This document shows positions 46,318-57,254 of a stretch of DNA of 64,000 bases, in pieces. Each line of letters begins with the position of its first letter. The first letter of the stretch is position 1. Origin of the DNA: Perognathus longimembris pacificus (taxonomy: Eukaryota; Chordata; Mammalia; Rodentia; Heteromyidae). The stretch spans positions 56,197,934 through 56,261,933 of the forward strand of contig NC_063169.1 in the NCBI RefSeq assembly GCF_023159225.1. Direction: 5' to 3'. The translations under genes were made by a program, and so were the position numbers. The notes below the pieces were generated by a model. It ran no database searches and had not been told where the DNA came from. It was given only the letters and a program-made list of their open reading frames with translations.

Positions 46318-46547
46318 TTTTTTTTGTCAGTCTGGGGATTGAACAAAAGGCTTGGACACTGTCTCTGAACTCTTTTGCTCAAGGCTAGCATGCCACCACT
46401 TTGTGCCGTAATGCCAATTCTAGTTTTCTAGTGGCTAATTGGTGGTTAGAGTCTCAAAGTCCTTCACATCTGGGCTGGCTTTGAACCATGATCCTCAGCC
46501 TCTTGAATAGCTAGGATTACAGGTGTGAGTCATTGGCCACCCAGCTT
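46318..46547 (-). mobile_element. B1-Geo dimeric SINE
   Basis: TTTTTTTGTCAGTCTGGGGA, CTCTTTTGCTCAAGGCTAGC, AATTGGTGGTTAGAGTCTC, GGCTGGCTTTGAACCATG, AGCTAGGATTACAGGTGTG. Lies 70 bp from the previous SINE in the same orientation. Confidence 0.85.
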
Positions 46548-46649
46548 GTACCTTAATTTTATCCATCATTTTGACTCTAACAAAGGAAAATAAACTTACT
46601 TACAATAGTCTCTATACATTTTCTTACATGATTTTATTTCCACTATCTA

Positions 46650-47072
46650 TTTTATGATAATAATTCTATTTATATAGCCTATCAGGTTTACTTTGAGAGC
46701 TTAAGAATTAAGTTTTATTACTATGGCTTTGAAAGAGAGTTTGAAATTTGGCATTGATATTCTCCCAACACTGTTCTTCCTGCTAAGGATTGTTTTTCTC
46801 ATTCAGGGTCTTTTATTATTCCATATGAATTTTTAGATTGCTTTCTCTATATCATTGAACATTGTTGTTGGGATTTTGATGGGTATTGCATGGAATTTGT
46901 AGATGGCATTAGGCAGTTTTGCTATTTTCACGATGTTAATTCTTCCAATTCAGGAGGATGGAAGGATTTTCCATTTTCCTTAATTATGCTTTAATTTCAT
47001 TTTTCAGATTTTAAAGTTTTCATAATAGAGGTCATTTACATCATTGGTTAAGTTAATTCCTAAGTATAGAGA
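46650..47072 (-). mobile_element. L1 ORF2 segment, reverse
   Basis: Antisense ORF2 landmarks TTTGAAATTTGGCATTGAT, TTGTTGGGATTTTGATGGG, ATTGCATGGAATTTGTAGAT, 'TTTCACGATGTTAATTCTTC', AGTTAATTCCTAAGTAT. It meets forward-oriented L1 at ~47,075, but its ORF2 position overlaps the forward part, so the two are not simple halves of one twin-primed copy. Confidence 0.75.
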
Positions 47073-47074
47073 GA

Positions 47075-47395
47075 ACTTACCAACATAGATAAAACTGGGC
47101 CACAAAATTCTCACAAATTTATAAGGACTCAATTCATACAAAGTATTCCATTTGACCATCCAATATTAAGTTTAAAATCATTATCAGGAAAATATCTGGG
47201 ACATCCAATAATATTTGAAAACTGAAAAACAAACTTCAACCTAGTAAAATTTCAAAGGAAAAAGAAAAATATTTTTATCTGGATGAAAATCAAATACAAC
47301 ACATCAACTTTTATTACATGGCATTAAAGTAATAACCATGAGGAAATTATAACCACTATATGAATATATTAGGAAAGAAAATGCTCTCAACTCAG
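47075..47395 (+). mobile_element. Old L1M ORF2 segment, part 1
   Basis: AAAACTGGGCCACAAAATTC, 'TTTGACCATCCAATATTAAG', 'AACTGAAAAACAAACTTCAA' match the early ORF2 endonuclease-RT interval in sense orientation. Continues after the two younger L1 insertions. Confidence 0.65.
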
Positions 47396-47399
47396 TGTT

Positions 47400-47815
47400 G
47401 CTATATTCTTTGTTAAACAAGTGTTTCTTTAATTGTTGTTGTTATCTTTAATATACTATGTGAAATTATTTCTTTTTTCTTGCATTTTTCTTCCCTATGG
47501 TTTAGCTCTGTTGTCACTGTTTTTGATTTTGGTAACCTGGATATTGCATATATATTTATCTGAATTAGGCAAGGGAAGGGGAACATCAAAATGGGTGAGA
47601 CAAAGATAAGTGGCGAACCAATGCAATAGCAATACTTACAAGAGAATATGTTGTAAACCAACTGTATAACTCGTGGAAGGGATTGGGTAGGAGGGATGGT
47701 GGGAGAAAAACGAGGGAAGAGGTAACAAGTTTGACAGAAAATGTATTCACTATCTTACTATGTGACTGTAACCCTTCTGTACATTGCCTTGACAATAAAA
47801 TTAAATTAAAAAAAG
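47400..47815 (+). mobile_element. Younger L1 3' end inserted in old L1
   Basis: TTGTTGTTGTTATCTTTAAT, ATACTATGTGAAATTATTTC, CCTATGGTTTAGCTCTGTTG, 'AATTAGGCAAGGGAAGGGG', a G-rich segment, 'TGTACATTGCCTTGACAATA' and a terminal AATAAAATTAAATTAAAA tail. Same 3' UTR type as 52,413-52,842. Confidence 0.85.
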
Positions 47816-47819
47816 AAGC

Positions 47820-48345
47820 TAGATAAATGAATTGAACTCAGAGAAAGCAAATACAAATATCGTAAAAAAAATCAATGAAATAGAAAAACAGCAAAACAAT
47901 ACAGAAAATCAATGTGACCAAAAGCTGTTTTAGGAAGAAACAATACATTTGGTATACTTTGAGCCCAGCTAAAAAGGAACAAAAGGAAAGAAAGAAAATG
48001 GGTAATATCAGGAACAAGTAACATAAATGCAAATTCCACAAGCTATTCAGAGGATGTAAAATGAGTATTTTGCATAACTTAATGGCGATAAATTTAAAAC
48101 TGTGAGGACATACAGTTTCCTTGAAAGCTACACATCTCCAATACTCATTGAACATGTAAAATTTTCTCTCACTTAATAGGTACACTAGATTAGTAGATAC
48201 ATTTAGGTGTATTATATCTTTAAAGTTGCAGTTGTACTTGCATGCATAACTACAAAGGAAACACCTGGCACCTGATAACTTTGGGATTGTATTCTTCTTA
48301 ATATTTAAGGAAAAATATTTCCAAAATACAAGCTTTCAAAAAGAT
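47820..48345 (+). mobile_element. Old L1M ORF2 segment, part 2
   Basis: CAAATACAAATATCGTAAAA, AAAATCAATGAAATAGAAAA, CAAAAGCTGTTTTAGGAAG, AGGAACAAGTAAC follow the ORF2 RT region downstream of part 1. The reverse open frame at 47,838-48,185 is antisense to it. Confidence 0.6.
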
Positions 48346-48362
48346 AAGACAAAGGAATTCTT

Positions 48363-49553
48363 TTTTTTTTTTGGTAACTTTTTTTTTAAAAGTTTTTATT
48401 ATAAAACTGATGTACAGAGAGGTTACAGTTTCATACGTTAGGCATTGGATACATTTCTTGTACTGTTTGTTACCTTGTCCCTCATACCCCCCTCCCCCTC
48501 CCCCTTGCCCTTTCCCCCCCTGAGGTGTTCAGTTCACTTACACCAAACAGTTTTGCAAGTATTGCTTTTGTAGTTGTTTGCCTTTTTTTTTTTTTATCTT
48601 GTGTCTCTCAATTTTGGTATTCCCTTTCAATTTCCTAGTTCCAATACCAGTATACACGGTTTCCAATATACTCAGATAAGATTCCAGAGATAGTGTAGGT
48701 ACAACCACAGGAAGGTGATACAAGAACATCATCAATAATAGAAGCTACAGATACACATGGGACGTTGAAAGTAGTTACAACTGTGATATAACAATTGTCT
48801 CCATAACATGGAGTTCATTTCACTTAGCATCATCTTATGTGTTCATAAGGGTATAGCTATTGGGCCTTGTGATGCTCTGCTATGACTTGCCTAAACCTGT
48901 AGTAATTATTCCCAATAAGGAAGACCATAGAGTCCATGTTTCTTTGGGTCTGGCTCACTTCACTTAGTATAACTTTTTCCAAGTCCTTCCATTTCCTTAC
49001 AAATGGGACAATGTCATTCTTTCTGATAGAGGCATAAAATTCCATTGTGTATATGTACCACATTTTCCTGATCCATTCGTCTACTGAGGGGCATCTGGGT
49101 TGGTTCCAGATTCTAGCTATGACAAATTGTGCTGTGATGAACATTGTTGTGCTGGTGGCATTACTGTGATTTTGTTTGTGGTCTTTTGGATAGATACCCA
49201 AAAGTGGGGCTGCTGGGTCATAGGGGAGTTCTATATTTAGCCTTCTGAGGAATCTCCATACTGCTTGCCAGAGTGGCTGAACCAGTTTACATTCCCACCA
49301 ACAATGAAGTAGGGTTCCCTTTTGGCCACATCCCCTCCAACAATTGTTATTGTTAGTTTTCTTGATATATGACATTCTTACTGGGGTGAGATGGAATCTC
49401 AATGTTGTTTTGATTTGCATTTCTTTTATGGCCAGTGATGTAGAGCATTTTTTCATATGACTCCTGGCCATTCTCATTTCCTCATCAGAGAAGTCTCTTT
49501 GTAAGTCTTTAGCCCACTTGATGAGGGGGCTATTGTTTCTTTGCGCTTTTGTT
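48363..49553 (-). mobile_element. Young 5'-truncated L1, reverse
   Basis: T-rich A-tail at the left, G-rich 3' UTR tract (C-rich here, 48,487-48,525), ORF2 C-terminus, then abrupt truncation. A 17-bp target duplication, AAGACAAAGGAATTCTT (48,346-48,362) and AAGACAAAGAAATTCTT (49,554-49,570), has one mismatch. Inserted in old L1M sequence that resumes at 49,571. Confidence 0.96.
48857..49477 (-). pseudogene. L1 ORF2 C-terminal region, 206 residues open
   Basis: The longest real L1 frame in the window. It contains KKCSTSLAIKEMQIKTTLRF, VRMSYIKKTNNNNCW, the Cys-rich CWRGCGQKGTLLHCWWEC near residues 47-64, ELPYDPAAPLLGIYPK, ARIWNQPRCPSVDEW, RKMWYIYTMEFYASIRKND and ILSEVSQTQRNMDSM. This is the complete C-terminal segment of ORF2p and remains open, consistent with a fairly recent insertion. 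The endonuclease and reverse transcriptase are missing by 5' truncation, so it cannot retrotranspose. Confidence 0.95.
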
Positions 49554-49570
49554 AAGACAAAGAAATTCTT

Positions 49571-50740
49571 ATTAATACATTCTATGAAACCAGTATCACC
49601 TCAAATCAAAGTCAAAGATCTAAAAACTACCAAGAAATATCTTTCATTAACACTGGTTCAATAAGTCTTAACAATCACTTAATATTTACCACTAATATGT
49701 ACAAATATGTCAGTTTTCCTATGATGTTGGTAATGAAGATTTCTGTTTTATTCAATAACCAAGTAACTAAACATGTCAATAAACTAAAATTGAAAGTATA
49801 TGTTCACCAAAACAGACACCTAAAAAGTATGGAATTTATATCTCAAATTCAAAGCAGATCAGTCTTAATAAAGTGATTTTCTTCAACTTGCTGAATAATA
49901 TCTATGAAAGACCAAAAGATTAAAAATCATAATTGATGTTAAAGGACATGGATCTAAATTAATCTCAATCAAAATCACAGTACAATAATTTTCAGGAAAA
50001 GACAAAGATTCTACAAGTTATTTAAAAATAAGTAGGATGTAGAACAATCAAAACAGACTTTTAAAAGAGGAAACATGTTTTAAGACTTGCTTCACAATTA
50101 TATTACCAAAGCCGTTGACACATCAGCGATGTGAATAGGTTGGGAAGTCCTGGTATGAAATCACATACTCACATGACTGAGTTTTGTCAAAAGCACAGAG
50201 ATATTTCATTTAGGAAATAATACTCTTCTCAAGAGATGGAACTAGAACAATTAGATGTTTATATAAAAAAAAGCAAAAAAAAACCAAAACAACAAAACCA
50301 ACTTACTTCCATTTCCTATATAAAAGTACAGACTAAAATGAACAGAAATTTAAATTGCATTGCAGACAGAACCCAAAGAGGCAAAACTTATAGAAGAAAA
50401 TGTAGGACAGATTTGTGAACGTGGGGCAGGAAAATCTTCTTTAGTAAGAAATCATAAGTATGAGCCCTCAAAGAAATCATTACTTGGACTATATTCAATG
50501 TAAAACTGTCTGTTCTTTGTGGGATGTTGTTAAAGAAAATACAAATACAAGTCAGAGATTGTTTATATAAGCATTTCTAAACCATTTATGGTAAAAGATC
50601 ATATCCTGAGTAATTCTTATTACAAAAAATAAATTTGGGAGAATATTTGATCAGGCAACTATATTGTAGAAGACTTATTAGAAGAAAACTTATTAAATTA
50701 TACATGTAAAGATATTCAGTTTACTTTATGTCAATTGTGC
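49571..50740 (+). mobile_element. Old L1M ORF2 segment, part 3
   Basis: Sense ORF2: 'ATTCTATGAAACCAGTATCA', 'CTCAATCAAAATCACAG', TCAGGAAAAGACAAAGATTC, 'AGACAGAACCCAAAGAGGC', 'CTTTAGTAAGAAATCATAAG'. Collinear with parts 1 and 2, so one old L1 was invaded twice. Confidence 0.65.
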
Positions 50741-51140
50741 CTAAATAAATAAATATTAAGAGAATTTAGCCATGCCAAGACCTTCTGAATAAGAATCATT
50801 ATGTAGTAAAGTGAAAAGGAAAGAGAATCTAATCAAATGTAGATTGTTAGTGACATATTTGATTTGTATTATTTTCATCTCTAAACTTACTATACTAATT
50901 AAATTTTACCCATATAAATTAATTTGTTATTTTTAGAAACCTATATTGTTTCTTGTAATTTTTATCTCTGCTATGGTTTTATCTTCAATTTTATTACTTT
51001 ATTATCTGTTTACTCTCCATTTTTTATTCTCTATAATTTTCAAAAAAAAAGAATAAATGTTTTCAGCTAAGGTTTTCCTTAGTAAGATGTGTACTGGGGA
51101 AGATTCACTTCTATTTCCTTTTTAAAAAAAATTTTTGCTT
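50741..51140. other. AT-rich, possibly old L1 antisense
   Basis: T-rich sequence that, with 51,385-51,790 (CTTGAGATATATCATACAGG, 'AATTGGAATTTACACTTAGA'), may be a decayed antisense L1M; not firm. Confidence 0.35.
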
Positions 51141-51155
51141 TAAATGCTTTATTCC

Positions 51156-51369
51156 GGGCTGGGAATATGGCCTAGCGGCAAGAGTGCTTGCCTAATAAAC
51201 ATGAAGCCCTGGGTTCCATTCCCCAGCACCACATCTATAGAAAACAGCCAGAAGTGGCGCTGTGGCTCAAGTGGTAGAGTGCTAGCCTTGAGCAAAAAGA
51301 AGCCCGGGACAGTGCTCAGGCCTTGAGTCCAAGGACCAGGACTGGACAAAAAACAAAAAACAAAAAACA
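51156..51369 (+). mobile_element. IDL-Geo SINE
   Basis: Complete dimer: GGGCTGGGAATATGGCCTAG, B box GGTTCCATTCC, Geo GAAGTGGCGCTGTGGCTCAA, ending GGACTGGAC and an (AAAAAC)n tail. A perfect 15-bp duplication TAAATGCTTTATTCC lies at 51,141-51,155 and 51,370-51,384. Recent. Confidence 0.97.
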
Positions 51370-51384
51370 TAAATGCTTTATTCC

Positions 51385-52032
51385 TCCACCTTCCTAACTC
51401 TTCTTTTCCTCTGTTTAATTTTTATTCATCTCCCTGTTCCCCAGAGACATATTTATATATTCTTAGTGTTATAGATCTGTTTCCTGATACTGTGTGTAAG
51501 GAATCATATTTTGTTACATTTCTTCTTTCTTGAGATATATCATACAGGATGTAAGGGCTTTCATAGTTTTTCTTCCTTAGGAAGGTATGACATAGGTAAG
51601 AAAAACTGATCTGGAGTTATGTGAAGCCTACAAGTGAATCACTTTCTCCTTTTCTTTTTAGATATTTCATCTCCTCTTCCATAGTTCATTTAATTAATTG
51701 GAATTTACACTTAGAGTGGTTATTGGCACAGTGTTTTATAATATAGCTATACCCTGAGAGTGGAATCATTTTTTTAATTCAGCTTGATACTTGATACCTG
51801 AGTCAGACACAGTCATCTCAGTAGTCTCAAACTAGGAATTTATGTTTACTTTCTACTAGTCAGAAGTATTAATTTGTGAGTGTTTTGGGGACTTCTAAGA
51901 CTCAGTTAGATCAGTATTATGACTTTTGGGAAAAGTAACAGGTACCAACCATTCTATGTACAAATAATCTTTGAGATATTTGGGACTGTTTCAGTTTGTG
52001 GCAAGAAATGTATACTTTTAGTTTATACTCTT
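51385..52032. other. Unique or old L1-like sequence
   Basis: See 50,741-51,140; no intact feature. Confidence 0.35.
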
Positions 52033-52033
52033 T

Positions 52034-52107
<74 letters not shown>

Positions 52108-52160
52108 GACAGAGACAGAGACAGAGAGACAGAGAGACAGAAAGAGATAGAAAGAGAGTG
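52033..52160 (+). repeat. Compound (GT)n-(GA)n-(CAGAGA)n microsatellite
   Basis: GT units to 52,057, GA units to 52,101, then CAGAGA and AGAGACAG units. Purine-rich over ~100 bp. Open frames of Arg/Glu or Ser/Leu repeats here are artefacts. Confidence 0.97.
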
Positions 52161-52162
52161 AG

Positions 52163-52384
52163 CTTGTCCTGGGGCTTGAACTAGGGCCTAGGCTATATCC
52201 CTGAACTTGTGTGCTCAAGGCCAATTCTCTACCATTTGAACTATAACTCCACTTCCATATTTTTGGTGGTTAATTGGAAATGAGTCTCATGGACTTTCTT
52301 GTCCAAGCTGGCTTTGAACCACCATCCTCAGATATTAGACTCCTGAGTAGGTAGGATAACAGGCATGAGCCACCTGCACCCAAC
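52163..52384 (-). mobile_element. B1-Geo dimeric SINE
   Basis: TGTCCTGGGGCTTGAACTAG, 'TGTGCTCAAGGCCAATTC', GGTTAATTGGAAATGAGTC, GCTGGCTTTGAACCACC, AACAGGCATGAGCCACCTGC. Its A-tail side is the compound microsatellite. Confidence 0.88.
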
Positions 52385-52412
52385 TCATTCATATTAGTAG
52401 AAAAATATTTTA

Positions 52413-52842
52413 ATATAAGATGATGACATGGGATATGAACTCCAGGATATGGAAGCAGGAGGTTTTTCTTTGTTGTTGTTATTTATAATGTACTATGTGA
52501 AGTTCTTTCTTTTTTCTTTCGCTATTTTTTCCCTATGGTTTATCCCCTGTTATCACTGCATTTGATTTCAGTACCTTGGGCATTGAACATATGTTTTTCT
52601 GAATTAGGGAAGGGAAGAGGAACAACAAAATGATGAGACAAAGAAGAAAGAGTGAGCCAATGCAACAGTGATACTCATAAGACAATATGCTAGAACTGTA
52701 CAATTGAGGGGAGGGGTTGGCCAGAGGGAAAGCAGGAAAAAATGAGCGAGGGAGTAACAAGTTGGACAAGAAATGTACTCACTACCTTATATATGTAACT
52801 ATAACCCCTCTGTACATCATCTTGACAATAAAATTAAATTAA
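52413..52842 (+). mobile_element. 5'-truncated L1
   Basis: Starts ATATAAGATGATGACATGGG and continues through the 3' UTR (CCTATGGTTTATCCCCTG, 'GAATTAGGGAAGGGAAGAGG', 'TACATCATCTTGACAATAAA') to an A-rich tail. Target duplication AAAATATTTTA at 52,402-52,412 and 52,843-52,853. Confidence 0.92.
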
Positions 52843-53204
52843 AAAATATTTTACCAGGCTTGACTTGAGTATATTTACTCACAGATTGCAAACATAAATT
52901 CCAGACACAAATATTTTTGAGTTATTTAACAACTTAAATACGATTTGAATACACAAAATCATTAGAAATTCAACTCAGCAGAACAAACTTTTGCTCTTGG
53001 GCTGGGTAGATAGATGGAATTGCAATAAGAATTTCTAAGAATTGACTTCTAATTTTGGCAAGTCAAGACAAAGTCAAAAAATTATTTTTTTTGTCTGAGC
53101 TCTTTTTATTTAAAGTTTTAATTTGTAGTTGGTGTACTTAATGTTATGTTCACATTCTCTTAGGAAGCCATCAAAAAAGTGACATATTCCAGAAATAGTA
53201 ACGA

Positions 53205-53235
<31 letters not shown>

Positions 53236-53263
53236 GTCTCTGTCTGTCTGTCTCTCTCTCTCC
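53205..53263 (+). repeat. (CT)n/(CTGT)n tract
   Basis: TCTCTCTGTCTC-type units; forms the left boundary of duplicated segment copy 1. Confidence 0.95.
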
Positions 53264-53268
53264 CAATG

Positions 53269-53595
53269 AAGATGGATATAAATCTAGTGTCAGTGCCTAC
53301 CTTTTTTTTTTTTAATAGATGATGGTCTCAAGGTAGCCTTCTTTGTTAGAGAGCCAAGAGAAAAAATAAGTTGTCTTTGGTGAGTTCTTACTGTATCTCA
53401 TTCAGGATGAGGTAACCTTTAGGAGGTCCCAGAGGCCACCATCTCCCAAGAATCTCCTGTCAATGATTTAGCTTCAACATTTGAGTTTGGAGGGACACAA
53501 ACATTCAGTTCCCATAAGGCACAGAGCTCAAGATCTAGGCTATACTTCTCAATTTAATATTCACAGAACAAGAGACTGAAGAGCCCTCTTAGAAG
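53269..53595 (-). mobile_element. MaLR-type LTR plus flank, duplicated segment copy 1
   Basis: Antisense MaLR-like sequence (GAGGTCCCAGAGGCCACC, 'GGAGGGACACAAACATTC') plus ~75 bp beyond it. Nearly identical to 54,893-55,208: I count about 18 substitutions plus one length difference. Copy 1 lacks the LTR part present left of copy 2 and has a (CT)n tract there instead. Confidence 0.8.
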
Positions 53596-53724
<129 letters not shown>

Positions 53725-53728
53725 AGAG

Positions 53729-53957
53729 GCTGCTGGGTGCCAGTGGCTCATGGCTATGATCCTAGATACTCAGGAGGCTGAGATATAAGGATCATGGTTC
53801 AATGCCAGCCTGTGGAGAAAAGTCCCTGACACTTTTATCTCCAACTAACAACTCAAAAACCGAAAAGCACTGTGTCTGGAAGTGGTAGAGTATGAACCTT
53901 GAGCAAAAGATCTCAGGGATGGTGCATAGGCCCTACTTCCAAGCTTCATGACCAACA
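53729..53957 (+). mobile_element. B1-Geo dimeric SINE
   Basis: GCTGGGTGCCAGTGGCTCAT, ACTCAGGAGGCTGAGATATA, TTATCTCCAACTAACAACTC, GTGTCTGGAAGTGGTAGAG, CTTGAGCAAAAGATCTCAGG; ends ATGACCAACAG. Followed by (AAAAG)n. Confidence 0.93.
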
Positions 53958-54047
53958 GAAAGAAAAGAAAAGAAAAGAAAAGAAAAGAAAAGAAAAGAAA
54001 AGAAAAGAAAAGAAAAGAAAAGAAAAGGAAAGAAAAGGAAAGAAAAA
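53958..54047 (+). repeat. (AAAAG)n expanded SINE tail
   Basis: About 18 AAAAG units directly after the SINE 3' end; purine only. Confidence 0.97.
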
Positions 54048-54279
54048 GCTCCTGTAAAATGATGGGCACTAACTTTTTCATTTGATTGACTCAGCCTATA
54101 CTAGCACACATTCTCTATACTGAAATTGCAACTGCAACTATATATTGATATTGCTCATTTACTATCTCAAAGATTGTAAAGGATAGAGACATAGAGTTAG
54201 ATCTTAGCCACTGGAAGGCCTAAATTGTAGGAGAAACGTCTTGCTTAAAATCTAAAATCTAAGTAGCCACGTGGCTACT

Positions 54280-54448
54280 GTATATGATTTTGGTACACTG
54301 GGTATCGTATATATGCCTACCTGATCTAGGGAAGGGAAAGAAAAATGACGGTGTAAGATATCACAAGAAATGTACTCACTGCCCTATTATGTAACTGTAC
54401 CTCTTTTGCACAACACCCTGTCAACAAAATTTAATTAATAAAAAAAAT
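54280..54448 (+). mobile_element. L1 3' end with internal deletion
   Basis: TTTTGGTACACTGGGTATCG, 'GATCTAGGGAAGGGAAAG', ACAAGAAATGTACTCACTGC, 'AACACCCTGTCAACAAAATT', A-rich tail. The middle, G-rich 3' UTR part is missing compared with 52,413-52,842. Confidence 0.8.
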
Positions 54449-54837
54449 TTAAAAGAGACATTTTTACTTTGCTTTTATAATTCATGATAATCAGTATGGT
54501 CTTGCAAATCCTAAATTAGGAAAAGAAAAGACATCAATTTGATATGTTCAATATATAGTGAGTTTAATTAAATTGTTGTTCTATGCTGAAAGGTATACCC
54601 ACCTGTGAACTAGCATGTTATGATATATAGACTAATGAAACATTGAGAGATGATTTTTAAAATTTACTTTTAACTGAAGCCTCTTCTTTTCAGCAGTGAG
54701 AACTATTTGTCTTTGTTTTGTTTCTGTAATTTGGGCTTGGAAAAATTGATTTTTTGAGAATAACTTCATAGTGGTAGTGCAATTGCAAGCAAAGCATAAG
54801 AGCAATGCTTTTGAAATTACTTTTTTTTAAGATTCTT
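54449..54837. other. Unique non-coding sequence
   Basis: Nothing recognised. Confidence 0.4.
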
Positions 54838-55208
54838 TGAAGGTTTATTTATCACAGTTCTGGAGGCTAGAAAGGCCCAAAAAAGATGGATATAAATCTA
54901 GTGTCAGTGTCTACTTTTTGTTTTGCAGATGATGGTCTCAAGGTAGCCTCCATTGTTAGAGAGCCAAGAGAAAAAACAAGTTGTCTTTGGTGAGTTCTTA
55001 CTGTATCTTATTTAGCATGAGGCGACCTTTAGGAGGTCCCAGAGGCCATCATCTCTCAAGAGTCTCCTGTCAATGATTTAGCTTCAACATTTGAATTTGG
55101 AGGGACACAAACATTCAGTTCCCATAAGGCACAGAGCTCAAGATCTAGGCTACACTTCTCAATTTAATATTCACAGAACAAGAGACTGAAGATCCCTCTC
55201 AGAGGAAG
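54838..55208 (-). mobile_element. MaLR-type LTR plus flank, duplicated segment copy 2
   Basis: Antisense MaLR-like order: GAAGGTTTATTTATCACAG, TTCTGGAGGCTAGAAAGG, TAGGAGGTCCCAGAGGCC, 'TCAACATTTGAATTTGGAGG'. The right ~75 bp lie beyond the probable LTR edge but are still shared with copy 1. The shared portion starts at 54,893. Confidence 0.8.
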
Positions 55209-55987
55209 CTGTGACATTGTTCATGTAAGATACATGTTTTATCACCTTTTCCCTCATTGACAGTGTTAATTAGTCTTTTATTAATGAGCAGCTTCATGTT
55301 TGGGCACTATGTTGAATCTTTTATTCACTATTTCGCATCAAATGTTTGCAGTATCCAGTTAGGGCTCAGTTAGTATTTTCACCTTGGACATGTGAATCTT
55401 CACATCATGTTTTTCCATATCATAATGCAAGCTTTCTGAAAAGAATCTCTGCCACTTTGTTCACCACTTTCTCCTGCATATTCAAAAGAATAATCCTGCT
55501 CACAGTAAGGATTTCATATATGATTCTTGTGAGAATTAATGAAATAACTAAAGTTCATTAGAGTTCAATACCTTGTTTGAATTCAATGGCAATTCACAAG
55601 GTGTCAAATTAGAATTTCATCCAGAGCTGCTGTGTAGACCTGTGTATTCTAGGATTACAATATTAAGAACAGTAAGTAAAATAAAGAAAAACATAAAACC
55701 CTCCAAAGAAAAGGGTATTTTATAGATGAGCTATTGGAATGAGAAAAATGAAGGATGTATTGACAGGACAGAAACCATTTTTAAAATTAATTTAGTATTT
55801 TTATTATCCTTAAGTTAGTTTCAATTCAACAGGTCAGTTTGTGAGTATACTGCACCTAGATGGATAGGAACTATTGATTTCATGTTATTTATGGTAGTTC
55901 AGATAGATGACAGAGGTTGGATTCTATTAGTTAATACTAGAAAAAATGAACAGACTTAAAAACATGGTGTAAGATTTGGACAATTGA
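55209..55987. other. Unique non-coding sequence
   Basis: Nothing recognised; the 71-residue open frame at 55,346-55,561 has no motif or splice context. Confidence 0.4.
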
Positions 55988-56229
55988 TGGTGTGTGCCAG
56001 TGGCTCATGCCTATAAACCCACCTAGTCAAAAGGCTAAGATATGAGGATTGTGGTTTGAGGTTATCCTGGACAGGGAAGTCCCTGAGATTCTTATCTCCA
56101 GACAACTTTTTTTTTAAATCCAGACATAGAACTGTTGGCCAATTGGCAAGCTATGGCGTAAGCACTAGCATTGGGCAAAACAGTTCATGGACAGAGCTCA
56201 GAGCCTGGGTTTAAGCCCTAGGACTTGCC
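55988..56229 (+). mobile_element. B1-Geo dimeric SINE, diverged
   Basis: GTGTGTGCCAGTGGCTCATG, AAGATATGAGGATTGTGG, CCTGGACAGGGAAGTCCCTG, 'GCAAGCTATGGCGTAAGC', 'TGGACAGAGCTCAGAGCCTG', GTTTAAGCCCTAGGACTTG. Confidence 0.82.
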
Positions 56230-56863
56230 TATGCACATACACAAAATTGGACAATTGACATCTGTACATATGGTATGTGCAGTGGAAGGAAAAAGTTGTA
56301 AATGATGACACATAGGAAGAACCATATGACAAATGGTCCTAAGACCGAGTTTGAGATATGAATAGCAATAGTCTCTATATTGCAGTTATAGCCAACTCTA
56401 GAAAGATGGGATACAAATATAGTCCATACTGTGTGGGTCAATCCCTTGATAATTTGTGTATTCTATTTGTAGAAAACACTCTGCTTCCTATTTGAGGGCA
56501 CCTTCCTTTACTCTTGTCAATTTTATGAGAACTCTCACTTATTCAATTTTAGAAAATGGTGATGGATAGTGTGATAGGATGTTATCCCAGCTAATACTCT
56601 CTCCAATAGAACGTGAGCTCTCTATCCCATTCCTGCTGCTCCTTGGGGTCATGTTTCTATTGAGGTTTTTTTTCTCCACAATTTTCCAGTACTTTTCTTC
56701 TCCAATCCTAAGTAGTTGCTAGAATCCACCACTAAATTGAAAATATTATTGTTTCATACTGAAGATCTAAGATTAGACTTTCAGCTTAAGGATTGTATGT
56801 TGAATATCTTTCACCAAGGAAAATTTTTGGCTGCACTGGTTGGATTCTGAAGGCCCATTAGAT
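56230..56863. other. Unique non-coding sequence
   Basis: Nothing recognised. Confidence 0.45.
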
Positions 56864-57020
56864 TTCTCTTTCTTTCCTTCTTCCTTCCTTCCTTCCTTCC
56901 TTCCTTCCTTCCTTCCTTCCTTCCTTCCTTCCTTTCTTTCTTCTTTCTCTCTTTCTTTTCTTTCTTTCTTTCTTTCTCTTTCTTTCTCTCTTTCTCTTTC
57001 TCTCTTTCTTGTTTTCTCTT

Positions 57021-57053
<33 letters not shown>

Positions 57054-57254
57054 CTTTCTCTCTCTCTTTCTTTCTCTCTCTCTTTCCCTCTCTCTTTCTT
57101 TCTCTCTTTCTTTCTTTCTCTCTTTCTTTCTCTCTTTCTCTCTCTCTTTCTCTCTCTTTCTCCCTTCCTTCCTTCCTTCCTTCCTTCCTTCCTTCCTTCC
57201 TTCCTTCCTTCCTTCCTTCCTTCCTTCCTTCCTTCCTTCCTTCCTTCCTTTCTT
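56864..57254 (+). repeat. (CTTC)n/(CTTT)n/(CT)n polypyrimidine tract, ~390 bp
   Basis: CCTT units at both ends flank a mixed CTTT/CT core; the tract is almost entirely pyrimidine. It creates long Ser/Phe/Leu/Pro frames on the plus strand and Lys/Glu/Arg frames on the minus strand, which are not genes. Confidence 0.98.

Noticed and set aside
46650..47395. Third twin-primed L1 (reverse then forward)
   Set aside because: The reverse part covers late ORF2 and the forward part begins in early ORF2 and later covers late ORF2 again, so the arms overlap; two separate insertions fit better.
47838..48185. 115-residue minus-strand open frame rich in Phe/Leu
   Set aside because: Antisense to AT-rich old L1 ORF2 sequence.
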